NCBI GenBank assembly: GCA_945907065.1
Contig: CAMDSC010000008.1
Span: 1-64,000 of the forward strand
Length of the DNA stretch: 64,000 bases
Direction of reading: 5' to 3'
Source of the DNA: Chitinophaga pinensis
Lineage (GTDB): Bacteria > Bacteroidota > Bacteroidia > NS11-12g > UBA9320
This document shows, in pieces, positions 28,218 through 39,226 of the stretch. The notes under the pieces were generated by a model. The model was not told the origin of the DNA. It worked only from the letters and a program-made list of their open reading frames with translations, and searched no databases. The translations under genes were made by a program, and so were the position numbers. Each line of letters opens with the position of its first letter. Positions within the stretch are counted from its first letter, which is position 1.

Positions 28218-30128
28218 ATGAAATCAATTTTCACCTTTTCGCTACTTTTACTTTCTTTTTTTGGTAAATCTCAAGATGCTGGATGGTTTTCTGATATTAC
28301 TCCCGAAACCGGTTTAACAAGCCAAAAGATGCAAAAGACATATTCAGTAGATGTAAATAATGATGGTTTTATTGATTTGATAACTATTACAGGAGTTGAT
28401 TATTTTAATAATCGCAAGCCTATGAAATTATTTATAAATGAACACAATCCTTCCACAAATTCACGAACCTTTACCGATAAAACCGATTGGTCTAAAATAA
28501 ATAGTAATGTAAATGAAACCGATACCGGCCGCCAAACTACTTGTGCCGCCTTTGCCGACGTGGATAATGACGGAGATGTGGACATGGTAACGGCTCATTA
28601 TTTTCATCGAATTGAAAATTATAAAGATGTAGGAGATCGTTGTCAGGTTTTTTTGAATAATGGCCAAGGCCAGTTTAGTATAAAACCTAAAAATGGGTTG
28701 GATGACTTGGGGCTTACCAATACTCAGGGATTGAGTTTTTTGGATTATGATTTGGATGGAAATATTGATTTGTTTATTGGCAATTGGTTTTCGGATTATA
28801 CCAATAATAAAATTCAGAACGATATTTTAATGAAAGGAAATGGCGATGGAACTTTTACCGATGTTACTGCTTTTACCAATATCAATAAACCCGCCAATGA
28901 ACCTTTGTATGGCAGCAGTGCCGGAGATTGGAATAATGACGGTTGGGATGATATTTTTACAGCTTCCTATTGCCGCACAAGTGGAAGCCTTTGGAAAAAC
29001 ACCAAAGATGGAAACTTTGAAAATGTAGCAAAAAATGTTGGTTATAACAGCCAAATAATAAAAGGCGATAATGGGCAGGAGTTGTGCCATTGGGCTGCCA
29101 TGCCTTGCGATTATGACAACGATGGCGATTTTGATTTTTACTTTGCTATGGTTCATGGAGGCAATGATGCCAATGAGGGTCGTTCTACTATTGTTAAAAA
29201 TCAGGGGCCGGATAGCAATTATCAATTGCGTTGGTTTATGGATATAACGCCTAAAATAGTTCCTTATGCCGGACATATAGCCACGTATGATGCCAACTGG
29301 TTTGATTTTGATAATGATGGCCTTACCGATTTGTGTTATGCCGATGGAACGTATGTAGGTGGTGGAAACGGACGATTATTTATGTTTCATCAAAATAAAG
29401 ACCATAAATTTACAGATATAACAAAGGCGCTAAACCTTACCGCCAATAGTAATAAATATATAACTATGAGTATTGTGAGGCCCATAGATTATGATAATGA
29501 CGGGGATGAAGATTTACTAATTTATGGTGGTGGAAGCCCCGGTGTTGGGGTAGTTCCTGTTTTTCTGAAAAATAATATTGGAACCAAAAAGAATCATGTG
29601 GTTGTAAATCTTAAGCCAGCTCGAGGAACCAATGGAAGTTGCATTGGCGCTAAAGTAGTGGTTTATTCAGGTTCATTAATTAAAACCCGCGAGGTTTATG
29701 CAGGTCAAGGAAATGCAGCTGGTCAAGCTCCATTTTCTTTAGTTTTTGGATTGGATAATAATTCGATAATTGATTCTATCGTAGTTACGTTTCCTAATAA
29801 AAAACATCGAAAAATTTTGTTAGAAAACTTGGCAGTAAATCAAAGCTATACCATTTATGATTACATAACCGGAGCAAAAGAAGAAACCTTTACTATATAC
29901 CCAAATCCTGCAAAAAATGTAGTGAACATTGATTTTCCTTACTCAAATACAGAACCAACCAATCTCTCCTTTTATGACTTAACCGGTAAGTTAATTTTAA
30001 ATAAACGTTTCATTGGCGTTTATAATTATGAAAATATTGATATTTCATCATTGTCTTCCGGTTACTATATTATTCAATTGCAATCGGGCAATGGTAAAAT
30101 AAACCGACAGAAATTGTTGGTAGAGTAA
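28218..30128 (+). CDS. Secreted FG-GAP/VCBS repeat protein with ASPIC/UnbV and type A T9SS sorting domains
   Basis: This is a surface or secreted protein. After a signal peptide (FTFSLLLLSFFGKSQ) come at least seven calcium-binding-type repeats with DxDxDGxxD cores (DVNNDGFID, DVDNDGDVD, DYDLDGNID, DWNNDGWDD, DYDNDGDFD, DFDNDGLTD, DYDNDGDED), predicted to form a beta-propeller. An ASPIC/UnbV-type domain follows (GAKVVVYSG to NLAVNQSYTI), then a type A sorting domain beginning FTIYPNPAKN. No catalytic motif is visible. ATG 28218 is preferred over the upstream TTG at 28194 because it starts the signal peptide and follows the promoter. 637 residues. Confidence 0.9.
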   Translation: MKSIFTFSLLLLSFFGKSQDAGWFSDITPETGLTSQKMQKTYSVDVNNDGFIDLITITGVDYFNNRKPMKLFINEHNPSTNSRTFTDKTDWSKINSNVNETDTGRQTTCAAFADVDNDGDVDMVTAHYFHRIENYKDVGDRCQVFLNNGQGQFSIKPKNGLDDLGLTNTQGLSFLDYDLDGNIDLFIGNWFSDYTNNKIQNDILMKGNGDGTFTDVTAFTNINKPANEPLYGSSAGDWNNDGWDDIFTASYCRTSGSLWKNTKDGNFENVAKNVGYNSQIIKGDNGQELCHWAAMPCDYDNDGDFDFYFAMVHGGNDANEGRSTIVKNQGPDSNYQLRWFMDITPKIVPYAGHIATYDANWFDFDNDGLTDLCYADGTYVGGGNGRLFMFHQNKDHKFTDITKALNLTANSNKYITMSIVRPIDYDNDGDEDLLIYGGGSPGVGVVPVFLKNNIGTKKNHVVVNLKPARGTNGSCIGAKVVVYSGSLIKTREVYAGQGNAAGQAPFSLVFGLDNNSIIDSIVVTFPNKKHRKILLENLAVNQSYTIYDYITGAKEETFTIYPNPAKNVVNIDFPYSNTEPTNLSFYDLTGKLILNKRFIGVYNYENIDISSLSSGYYIIQLQSGNGKINRQKLLVE

Positions 30129-30153
30129 TTTTTTTTATGAAATTATTTGGCAA

Positions 30154-31782
<1,629 letters not shown>

Positions 31783-31809
31783 TTAATAAAAACCTTAGTG
31801 TACGGGATG

Positions 31810-31817
31810 CGAAGGTA
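31810..31817 (-). promoter_or_regulatory. -7 box of pyrG
   Basis: The minus strand reads TACCTTCG, a TAnnTTcG variant also seen ahead of gcvP and the thiolase gene. Upstream TTTC at about 18 bases is a weak -33 candidate. Confidence 0.35.
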
Positions 31818-31905
31818 AAACAATTTTAGGAGTTGGAAAGGCATGTTATCAAGATTGTTTCAACAAAATAAGCATTCTAAATATCCTATTAACTTTCCAA
31901 AATTT

Positions 31906-33987
31906 TTAAATTCTTTCTCTATAAGTTTTAATAAACAAAGCTCCCAAATTTTGATGCGGAGGTATGTAATCATAAAATCGTTCAAGAGCTTCTTTGTTTC
32001 CTTTAAATTTAGTTTCAATTGATTTCCAAAGCAATGCCCAATCCAAATCTTTACCAAGCCGGATGGTTTCATTCATTTGATAAATAACTTCATTATTCAC
32101 CAGCATTGTTCCTATTTGTTTTGAAGCTACAATATGACTTTCTGGGCTTATATCCAAAACCTTGCTAATATTATTATAACCGCCGCAGCTACCTAAAACT
32201 ACTATTCTTGCTTCAGGATTTAATGATTCAATAGTAGCCCATGCGTAAAAACTATGCCCCCTATGTACTACAATTTCGGGCCAACGGCTTTTACTTATAA
32301 AAATATCTCTGATTTCAGTTTGCCCTTCTCCTTCTTTTTCGGGGCGATTGGCGTATATAATAATTTGTTTGCCTTTTTTAGGACTTATTTTAACATAGTT
32401 TTTAAATTCTTCAATTTTCCACTCCAAATTTTTATAACTCGCGATGAACGACTTAAAACTAGCATCGCCATCTTTATCTTTATAAAACATTAACTGCTCA
32501 TAACAAGTATCTGATTTAAAAAGCTGATTGGATGAAATCATCGAAATATTTGGATAATTAGAGGCATTTTTATTTGTAATAATCTCTAATAAAAGTTCGT
32601 ATAGTTTAGAGGCTTCAAAATTTCCGTTTCCGGTTACCAAATAAAAATAATTGGTAATCAATTTTTCCAATTGTTTTTTTGTTGGTTCATCTTTTAGGCT
32701 GCCATAAGTATCAGCAACTGTAACTGCATTCTCAAGATTGCCACTCATTTCTTCCAAACCTTCACAAAATTTATGGAATAAACTATTTTTTTCATCAGCT
32801 GTTAGTTTAGTAAGTAAAGAATTTAATGTATTGTAGCCAGCACACATTTTAATAAACTTACGAAATTTAAGCCAGTTCTGTTCTTCTAAAAAGACAAAGT
32901 AAGATTTGTCATTAATTTTAGAGTCCATTCGTTTGTACAATCCAATAAAGGTGGAAGTATAAATTTCACTCTCCCCCATCACAATCAATGCATAAATTTC
33001 ATTTGCTTTAAGATTATTTATACTTGCAAAGCGAACTTCGTCCTTTTCTTCGTGCAAATCGTTAATTACCTTTATTTGTTTCAAGCAGAGTTCTTGTAAT
33101 TCCTTTTCGATTGTATATCTGGCGGTAACCTGATTTTTATTAATTAATTCAATAAGCTTTTTCATATAAATAATGGGCTCACTACTTAACTTATCAGCAT
33201 TTGAAATAGATATTTTTTTAGTATTAATATCCTCTAAAAATGAGTAGGCAAGACTTTTTAGCCCCACTTCATTATAAATTTTTACAAACGTTTTCATCCA
33301 GTCATTTTCTGAATTTCGGATGTTTGTATTTATAGCATTTTGAGAATAAAGATATCCCTTAACTTCTCCAGGAGCATATTTTACAAGTTCCAAAAGCACG
33401 GTGTCGGCATATGTCTGCTCACTTATTTGTTTAAAATTACCTATTAATTCAGTTGGTGAAATTTTAACAACCTGTAATAAAAATTCTCTACATTCTGACT
33501 TGTTGACATAAAAAGGTAAAATTTTAAGTGCACCAAAAGGATTACTCAACATTACTGGTAATAATCGTGTCAATTCAGTTTCAACCATACACCGGTTTGC
33601 TAAATTAATTTGCGACTCATATTGGGTTGTTAATTCTATATTTTCTCGCTCGATTCTCTTTAAAATATTTAGGACACATTCCAGTTTTGCAAGTTTATTT
33701 TTGTAATTAATCTCTCTTTTTTCAATAAGAAGAATGAGATCATTTACTTTAATAAATAAAGATTGTTGAATTTTATCAGCCAAAGGCTGGTTTTTAAAAC
33801 GTACTTTATTGTCAATAATACTATCAAATAAATCGATTCGTCGTTGTTGGTTTTTAATTTTGCCAACGATATATGATGCAGCATCATTAGGTTGAGCATT
33901 TAATTGCCTAAATGAAAAGCCAATTATTAAAGCTATTAAAAATATAGAATAATTAATAGAAATATTATTTGATCTAGCTTTATTCAA
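31906..33987 (-). CDS. Secreted protein of unknown function with possible clan CD (caspase/CHAT-like) C-terminal domain
   Basis: A 693-residue exported protein (hydrophobic YSIFLIALIIGFSF, cleavage near LNA). Residues ~35-500 are mostly helical, Lys/Glu/Leu-rich, with no recognised family. The C-terminal ~170 residues alternate strands and helices: KQIIIYANRP, then EIVVHRGHSFY (His575, His578), then RIVVLGSCGGYNN (Cys601), then SHIVASKQIG. A hydrophobic strand ending in His-x-Gly-His, followed ~23 residues later by a strand ending in Ser-Cys-Gly-Gly, matches the arrangement of clan CD peptidases (caspases, CHAT, gingipains). This is my inference; family membership is unverified and the domain could be inactive. 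ATG start; no operon partner. Confidence 0.7.
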   Translation of the reverse strand: MNKARSNNISINYSIFLIALIIGFSFRQLNAQPNDAASYIVGKIKNQQRRIDLFDSIIDNKVRFKNQPLADKIQQSLFIKVNDLILLIEKREINYKNKLAKLECVLNILKRIERENIELTTQYESQINLANRCMVETELTRLLPVMLSNPFGALKILPFYVNKSECREFLLQVVKISPTELIGNFKQISEQTYADTVLLELVKYAPGEVKGYLYSQNAINTNIRNSENDWMKTFVKIYNEVGLKSLAYSFLEDINTKKISISNADKLSSEPIIYMKKLIELINKNQVTARYTIEKELQELCLKQIKVINDLHEEKDEVRFASINNLKANEIYALIVMGESEIYTSTFIGLYKRMDSKINDKSYFVFLEEQNWLKFRKFIKMCAGYNTLNSLLTKLTADEKNSLFHKFCEGLEEMSGNLENAVTVADTYGSLKDEPTKKQLEKLITNYFYLVTGNGNFEASKLYELLLEIITNKNASNYPNISMISSNQLFKSDTCYEQLMFYKDKDGDASFKSFIASYKNLEWKIEEFKNYVKISPKKGKQIIIYANRPEKEGEGQTEIRDIFISKSRWPEIVVHRGHSFYAWATIESLNPEARIVVLGSCGGYNNISKVLDISPESHIVASKQIGTMLVNNEVIYQMNETIRLGKDLDWALLWKSIETKFKGNKEALERFYDYIPPHQNLGALFIKTYRERI

Positions 33988-34034
33988 TATGAAATTAATT
34001 TTAAACTTTTTACCAAAGTGTGTTCCAAATTTTT

Positions 34035-34571
34035 CTATTTAGTTTTAGTTATCAATTCCCACAAGGCAATTCCAAAACTCACAGCCACATTAAATGAATG
34101 TTTTGTGCCAAATTGAGGTATTTCCAAAATTGCATCACACAATTCCAAAGCTTTGTCACTAATTCCTTCCACTTCGTTACCAACAATTATTACTATAGGT
34201 TTTGATTCTGGCTCAAAATTACGAATATCTATGCTTTTGTCAGTTTGTTCTAGTCCTGCAATAATGTAGTTCTCGTTTTTTAATGTGTTGATAAGTGTTT
34301 CAATATCCTCATGATATTCCCAGTCAATACTGTTCTCAGCACCTAGAGAAGTTTTATGAATATCGCGGTGTGGTGGCCTTCCGGTAATTCCACATAAATA
34401 AATTTGACCAATTCCCAAACAATCACATGTCCTAAAAATAGACCCCACGTTGTTCATACTTCGCACATCATCAAGCACTACCACAACTTGCTTTTTTTCT
34501 TGACTTTTAAAATCGTCAATTGATAGGCGATTTAGTTCTATATTCTTTAATTTGCGGACTCTTAAATCCAT
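34035..34571 (-). CDS. SpoU/TrmH-family RNA 2'-O-methyltransferase
   Basis: This cytosolic SAM-dependent methyltransferase has the trefoil-knot (SPOUT) fold. Motif 1 is VLDDVRSMNNVGSIFRTCD, motif 2 IVIIVGNEVEGISD and motif 3 LEIPQFGTKHSFNVAVSFGIALWE. These are TrmH motifs. With ~178 residues there is no extra RNA-binding domain. The target nucleotide is unknown. The frame stays open to 34628, but ATG 34571 gives the compact form and avoids overlap with the divergent mutS start a few bases away. Confidence 0.92.
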   Translation of the reverse strand: MDLRVRKLKNIELNRLSIDDFKSQEKKQVVVVLDDVRSMNNVGSIFRTCDCLGIGQIYLCGITGRPPHRDIHKTSLGAENSIDWEYHEDIETLINTLKNENYIIAGLEQTDKSIDIRNFEPESKPIVIIVGNEVEGISDKALELCDAILEIPQFGTKHSFNVAVSFGIALWELITKTK

Positions 34572-34578
34572 ACTCGTT

Positions 34579-37179
34579 TTGTGTGCAAAAATAGCTGATA
34601 ATGAAACACCGTTGATGAAACAATACAACGAAGTGAAACAAAAGTATCCAGGTGCTTTAGTTTTATTTCGTGTGGGAGATTTTTATGAAACTTTTGGCGA
34701 AGATGCCAAAAAATCGTCTCAAATTTTAGGAATTACCTTAACAAAACGGGGAAATGGCAAAGCCAACGAAGTAGAACTTGCCGGTTTTCCGCACCATTCA
34801 CTGGATGTATATCTTCCACGATTGGTTAGAGCAGGACAACGCGTTGCAATCTGCGATCAATTAGAAGACCCAAAACTTACCAAAACAATTGTAAAGCGTG
34901 GGGTTACGGAATTGGTAACTCCTGGAGTAAGTATCAATGATAAAATTTTAGAATCAAGGCAAAATAATTATTTAGCCGCTTTATTTCCTGGGCAAAATAA
35001 ATTTGGGGTTTCGTTTATTGACATTTCAACCGGTGAGTTTTTAACCGCTGAAGGAGATGCAGATTATATTATTAAGCTGTTTCAAAACCTTAAACCCTCT
35101 GAAGTTATTTATCCCAAATCGTTCCGTTCAAAATTTGAAAATCAATTTGGAGATTTTTATACCTACACCTTAGATGACTGGATTTTTGAACAAACCTTTG
35201 CGGAAGAAAAGCTCCTCTCCCATTTTAAAACTGCTAACCTTAAAGGATTTGGAATAGATGAACTAGTTTTGGGAATAACAGCGGCAGGAGCCATTATTCA
35301 TTATTTAAATCAAAACCAACATACCAATTTAATTCATGTTAGCACTATTTCAAGACTTGACAGAGACGAACACGTTTGGTTGGATCAGTTTACAGCAAGA
35401 AATTTAGAGTTAATCTACAGCAATCATCCGCAAGGCAAATCACTCCTAGAAATATTAGATAATACCCAAACTCCAATGGGGGCCCGTTTGCTTCGCAAAT
35501 GGCTTGTTATGCCGCTTAAAGATAAGTTTAGAATAAAGCAACGATTGGATACAGTTGATTTTGGGGTAACTCATTCTGAATTTACCAAAGATTTGAGGCA
35601 TAAACTTACCCGAATTGGGGATTTAGAACGTTTAATTACAAAAGTTTCTTTGCTTCGAATAAACCCAAGAGAAATTATAGCCTTAGGAAGAGCCTTGGAA
35701 ATCGTTGCTCAAGTAAAGGAACTTTGCAAAATAACACAACACGAGGAATTGATGAGTTTGGCGGATAAACTTAATCCTTGTGAAGTTTTATTAGATAAAA
35801 TTAAAACAGTCATAAATCCTGAACCGCCAATGCTTACTAATAAAGGTGATATTTTCAAAGAAGGATTTAATACTGAACTTGATGAATTGCGGAGCATCGC
35901 TTTTTCAGGAAAGGATTATCTATTAAATATTCAAAAACGGGAAGTTGAACGAACCGGAATAACAAACCTTAAAATTTCCTACAACAACGTATTTGGGTAT
36001 TTTTTGGAGGTAACAAATAGTCATAAAGATAAAGTTCCTGCCGAATGGATTCGCAAGCAAACCCTTACCGGTGCAGAACGTTACATTACTCAAGAGCTTA
36101 AGGAATACGAAGACAAAATACTAACAGCCGAAGATAAAATTTATGCCATCGAGGCTAATTTATATAAGGATTTTGTGGAGTTTACTTCCGGATTTTTTAA
36201 TCCTGTGCATACCAATTCTCAAGTTATCGCCCAATTGGATTGTTTGCTAAATTTTTCAGAGTTGGCTCTTAAAAATAATTATTGCAAACCTGAGATTAAT
36301 GATTCAACCTCTTTAACAATAAAAGATTGCCGCCATCCGGTTATTGAAAAACAATTGCCTTTAGGAGATGAATATATCCCGAACGATATTCATTTAGATA
36401 GAGAAACTAATCAGGTTATCATTCTTACAGGGCCTAATATGTCTGGTAAATCTGCTATTCTTAGACAAACAGCTTTATCTGTTTTATTGGCTCAAATGGG
36501 AAGTTTTGTGCCTGCTAAATATGCTGAGATTGGTATCGTAGATAAGATTTATACCCGTGTGGGGGCTTCTGATAATATTAGTCAGGGTGAAAGTACATTT
36601 ATGGTGGAAATGATAGAAACAGCCAGTATTCTTAACAATTTAAGTGAACGAAGCTTGGTTATTTTAGATGAAATTGGCCGCGGTACCAGTACATTTGACG
36701 GTGTTTCACTGGCCTGGGCTATTGCAGAGTATTTGAATCAACACCCAACAAAACCTAAGACCTTTTTTGCTACCCATTACCATGAATTAAATGAGCTGGA
36801 AGGTAAGAATGAAGGAGTGGTAAATTTTCATATCAGTACAAAGGAAACCAATACCAAAGTGATTTTTTTGCGCAAGCTAACCAAAGGAGGCAGTGAACAT
36901 AGCTTTGGTATTCATGTAGCTAAAATGGCGGGTATACCAACAAAAGTAGTAAGCCGTGCTGCTAAAATATTAGTAAACTTAGAAAAAGACCGTGCTATGG
37001 CAAGTAGTAAGGAAGTAACAAAAAAGCTTGAAAAGCATGATTACCAATTAAATTTGTTTCAATACAACGACCCAAAATTGGTGAAATTGTCAGAGGAACT
37101 TCAAAAATTGGATACCAACATCCTTTCGCCCATTGAAGCGTTATTAAAGTTGAATGAGTTGAAAAATATTGTGAATTAA
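34579..37179 (+). CDS. mutS: DNA mismatch repair protein MutS
   Basis: This ATPase recognises mismatches. The N-terminal mismatch-binding domain has ETPLMKQYNEVK and FRVGDFYETFGEDA (the Phe-x-Glu of mismatch contact lies in this region). The C-terminal ATPase shows Walker A GPNMSGKSAILRQ, the Walker B stretch SLVILDEIGRGTSTFDG, and ATHYHEL. About 867 residues, normal. The frame is open from a TTG at 34552. The nearest ATG (34615) would remove the ETPL motif, so I prefer TTG at 34579, which gives the usual short N-terminal lead. It is divergent from the TrmH gene, with almost no gap. Confidence 0.95.
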   Translation: MCAKIADNETPLMKQYNEVKQKYPGALVLFRVGDFYETFGEDAKKSSQILGITLTKRGNGKANEVELAGFPHHSLDVYLPRLVRAGQRVAICDQLEDPKLTKTIVKRGVTELVTPGVSINDKILESRQNNYLAALFPGQNKFGVSFIDISTGEFLTAEGDADYIIKLFQNLKPSEVIYPKSFRSKFENQFGDFYTYTLDDWIFEQTFAEEKLLSHFKTANLKGFGIDELVLGITAAGAIIHYLNQNQHTNLIHVSTISRLDRDEHVWLDQFTARNLELIYSNHPQGKSLLEILDNTQTPMGARLLRKWLVMPLKDKFRIKQRLDTVDFGVTHSEFTKDLRHKLTRIGDLERLITKVSLLRINPREIIALGRALEIVAQVKELCKITQHEELMSLADKLNPCEVLLDKIKTVINPEPPMLTNKGDIFKEGFNTELDELRSIAFSGKDYLLNIQKREVERTGITNLKISYNNVFGYFLEVTNSHKDKVPAEWIRKQTLTGAERYITQELKEYEDKILTAEDKIYAIEANLYKDFVEFTSGFFNPVHTNSQVIAQLDCLLNFSELALKNNYCKPEINDSTSLTIKDCRHPVIEKQLPLGDEYIPNDIHLDRETNQVIILTGPNMSGKSAILRQTALSVLLAQMGSFVPAKYAEIGIVDKIYTRVGASDNISQGESTFMVEMIETASILNNLSERSLVILDEIGRGTSTFDGVSLAWAIAEYLNQHPTKPKTFFATHYHELNELEGKNEGVVNFHISTKETNTKVIFLRKLTKGGSEHSFGIHVAKMAGIPTKVVSRAAKILVNLEKDRAMASSKEVTKKLEKHDYQLNLFQYNDPKLVKLSEELQKLDTNILSPIEALLKLNELKNIVN

Positions 37180-37201
37180 TAATTTCGAACAATTTAAATA
37201 C

Positions 37202-38674
37202 ATGCGATTACTCCTAATATTACTTTTTACTTCACTTAGTTTTTTTAAAGCTTTTGCCCAAACCAACTATTGGATTTTTTTTAAGAGCCCCGCTCCTGTT
37301 CAATCTGTAAATCCCTCCTATCTTAAAAAAATAGCTTCTAAAAATGTTAAAGTTATTGGAACCTCTAAATGGTTCAATGCTGCCTATGTTTCAGTAAATG
37401 ATTCAGAAAGTTTAAGGAAAATTGAAAAGCTTTCGTTTGTAAAAAGCATTGAACAAAGCAGAAAGTATAAGGTTCAAAAATTGGATATTCAATTATTTGA
37501 TTCTTTAAAATATGGTCAGGCAGATGTACAATTAAATATGCTTGGTTTGCAGAATTATCATCGAAAAGGATTTACAGGCAAAGGTGTTAAAATAGCCTTG
37601 TTTGACGGAGGGTTTTATAAAGTTGATAGCATCGTTGCCTTTGACAGTTTGAGAAAACGAAACGGAATATTAGCCACTCGCGATTTTTATGATAACAATA
37701 GCCATGTCTATGATGACGATGCTCATGGAATGTATGTTCTATCTCTTATTTCAGGCTATGTAAAAGACTCTATGTTTGGCTCTGCCCCTGATGCCAATTT
37801 TGTTTTGGCTAGAACCGAGTTTGTAGCTACTGAAAAGCATATTGAAGAATTTAACTGGATTAGAGCATTGGAATGGGCCGATTCCATTGGGGTGGATATC
37901 ATTCATTCATCCTTAGGCTATTCCCAGTTTGATACCTTAGAAGGCAATTATACCTACAAGGACATGGACGGTCAAAGTACAATAATAACACGAGCCGCTG
38001 AAATGGCATACAGTCGTGGTATTTTTATAACCAACAGCGCCGGTAATGAAGGACAAAAGCCTTGGCATTATATCACCGCTCCTTGTGATGGTAAAAATGT
38101 GTTGTGCATTGGGGCAGTTGATTCATTTGAGCACCATGCCAAATTTTCAAGTTACGGACCAAGTTCAGACGGACGAGTGAAACCGGATGTGATGGCTATG
38201 GGTAAAAATGTAACGATTATAGGAACCAATAATATTATGCGTCGTGGAAGCGGAACATCGTTTTCAGGACCAATAATGGCAGGGTTTGTGGCGTGTCTTA
38301 AGCAAGCCTTTCCTAATGTGAGTAATCCTATTCTGCTAGATGCCATCCGCAAAAGCGGGCATTTGTATAAAACACCCAATGATAGTCTTGGATACGGAAT
38401 ACCTGATATTAATAGAGTCGATTCATTAGTTCGTTTAAAACTTTTAAGTACCTCCATTGCAAAACAAAAATTTAAAGCTTTTCCAAATCCGTGTCATTCT
38501 GTATTAAATTTTGAAACAACTATTCCTTTAAAAAATATAGAAATGACGGATGTTCTTGGTAAATCGTATTTTCCAGTTTTAAATAACAATTCCATTGATA
38601 TGAGTGGTTTTAATCCGGGTATTTATTTTATAAAGTTTGAAAATTTTGGGGTTCAGAAGGTTGTCAAGATTTAA
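37202..38674 (+). CDS. Secreted subtilisin-like serine peptidase (S8) with type A sorting domain
   Basis: An exported protease secreted through T9SS. Signal peptide 1-20 (FFKAFAQ), a propeptide-like region (~22-110), then an S8 domain with Asp135 in KIALFDGGF, His175 in DDAHGMYVL, oxyanion Asn in NSAGNEG (~282) and Ser353 in GSGTSFSGP. The triad is complete. The C-terminal ~75 residues from FKAFPNPCHSV form a type A sorting domain. 490 residues. It follows mutS by 22 bases, but nothing else connects the two genes. Confidence 0.93.
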   Translation: MRLLLILLFTSLSFFKAFAQTNYWIFFKSPAPVQSVNPSYLKKIASKNVKVIGTSKWFNAAYVSVNDSESLRKIEKLSFVKSIEQSRKYKVQKLDIQLFDSLKYGQADVQLNMLGLQNYHRKGFTGKGVKIALFDGGFYKVDSIVAFDSLRKRNGILATRDFYDNNSHVYDDDAHGMYVLSLISGYVKDSMFGSAPDANFVLARTEFVATEKHIEEFNWIRALEWADSIGVDIIHSSLGYSQFDTLEGNYTYKDMDGQSTIITRAAEMAYSRGIFITNSAGNEGQKPWHYITAPCDGKNVLCIGAVDSFEHHAKFSSYGPSSDGRVKPDVMAMGKNVTIIGTNNIMRRGSGTSFSGPIMAGFVACLKQAFPNVSNPILLDAIRKSGHLYKTPNDSLGYGIPDINRVDSLVRLKLLSTSIAKQKFKAFPNPCHSVLNFETTIPLKNIEMTDVLGKSYFPVLNNNSIDMSGFNPGIYFIKFENFGVQKVVKI

Positions 38675-38759
38675 TTAATATTAATTGTCTAGCTTTGCAA
38701 AAACTAAAAACAAGTTTTAAGAGAGCAATTATTTAATTGTTCACTTCCTTAAAAAATTA

Positions 38760-39212
38760 ATGAGAAGAAAACTAATAAGCCAAAAAACATTTGGCATCAC
38801 CAAAGAAACGAGTCTTGCCGACTTAAAAAAAATCTACCGCAACCTTATTAAAGAATGGCATCCTGATAAAGTTCAACACGATGCAGCACTATTGGCCGAG
38901 TCTGAAATAAAAAGTAAAGAAATAATTGATGCCTATCAATTTTTGGTAAGCATATCGCCCGAAACACATGCTGCCAATAGTGAAGAATACACAGAATTGA
39001 CCACCGAAGCCGCCATCGAAAACTGGGAATACAAAGGAATTACTTTAAAATTTTTCTTTCAAAATGGTAGTGTTTATGAATACCTTGGCGTTCCAAAAAA
39101 TGTGTATATGAAAATGATAAACTCAGGTACCACAGGCCGTTTTGCAAGGCGCCATATCTTCCATTCCTATCCTTATCGTAAAGCAGCCAAGGAAAAAGAA
39201 CAAGCAGTATAA
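38760..39212 (+). CDS. J-domain / KTSC domain protein
   Basis: A 150-residue cytosolic protein combining an N-terminal J domain (SLADLKKIYRNLIKEWHPDKV, with the HPD tripeptide that stimulates DnaK) and a C-terminal KTSC domain (FFFQNGSVYEYLGVP, SGTTGRFARRHIFHSY). KTSC is a small domain linked to nucleic-acid or lysyl-tRNA-related functions, poorly characterised. There is no zinc-finger or substrate domain, so it is a co-chaperone adaptor rather than classical DnaJ. ATG 38760. The following secreted chitinase-like gene starts 14 bases downstream and may be co-transcribed by proximity. Confidence 0.88.
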   Translation: MRRKLISQKTFGITKETSLADLKKIYRNLIKEWHPDKVQHDAALLAESEIKSKEIIDAYQFLVSISPETHAANSEEYTELTTEAAIENWEYKGITLKFFFQNGSVYEYLGVPKNVYMKMINSGTTGRFARRHIFHSYPYRKAAKEKEQAV

Positions 39213-39226
39213 AGGTTAGTAAAATT

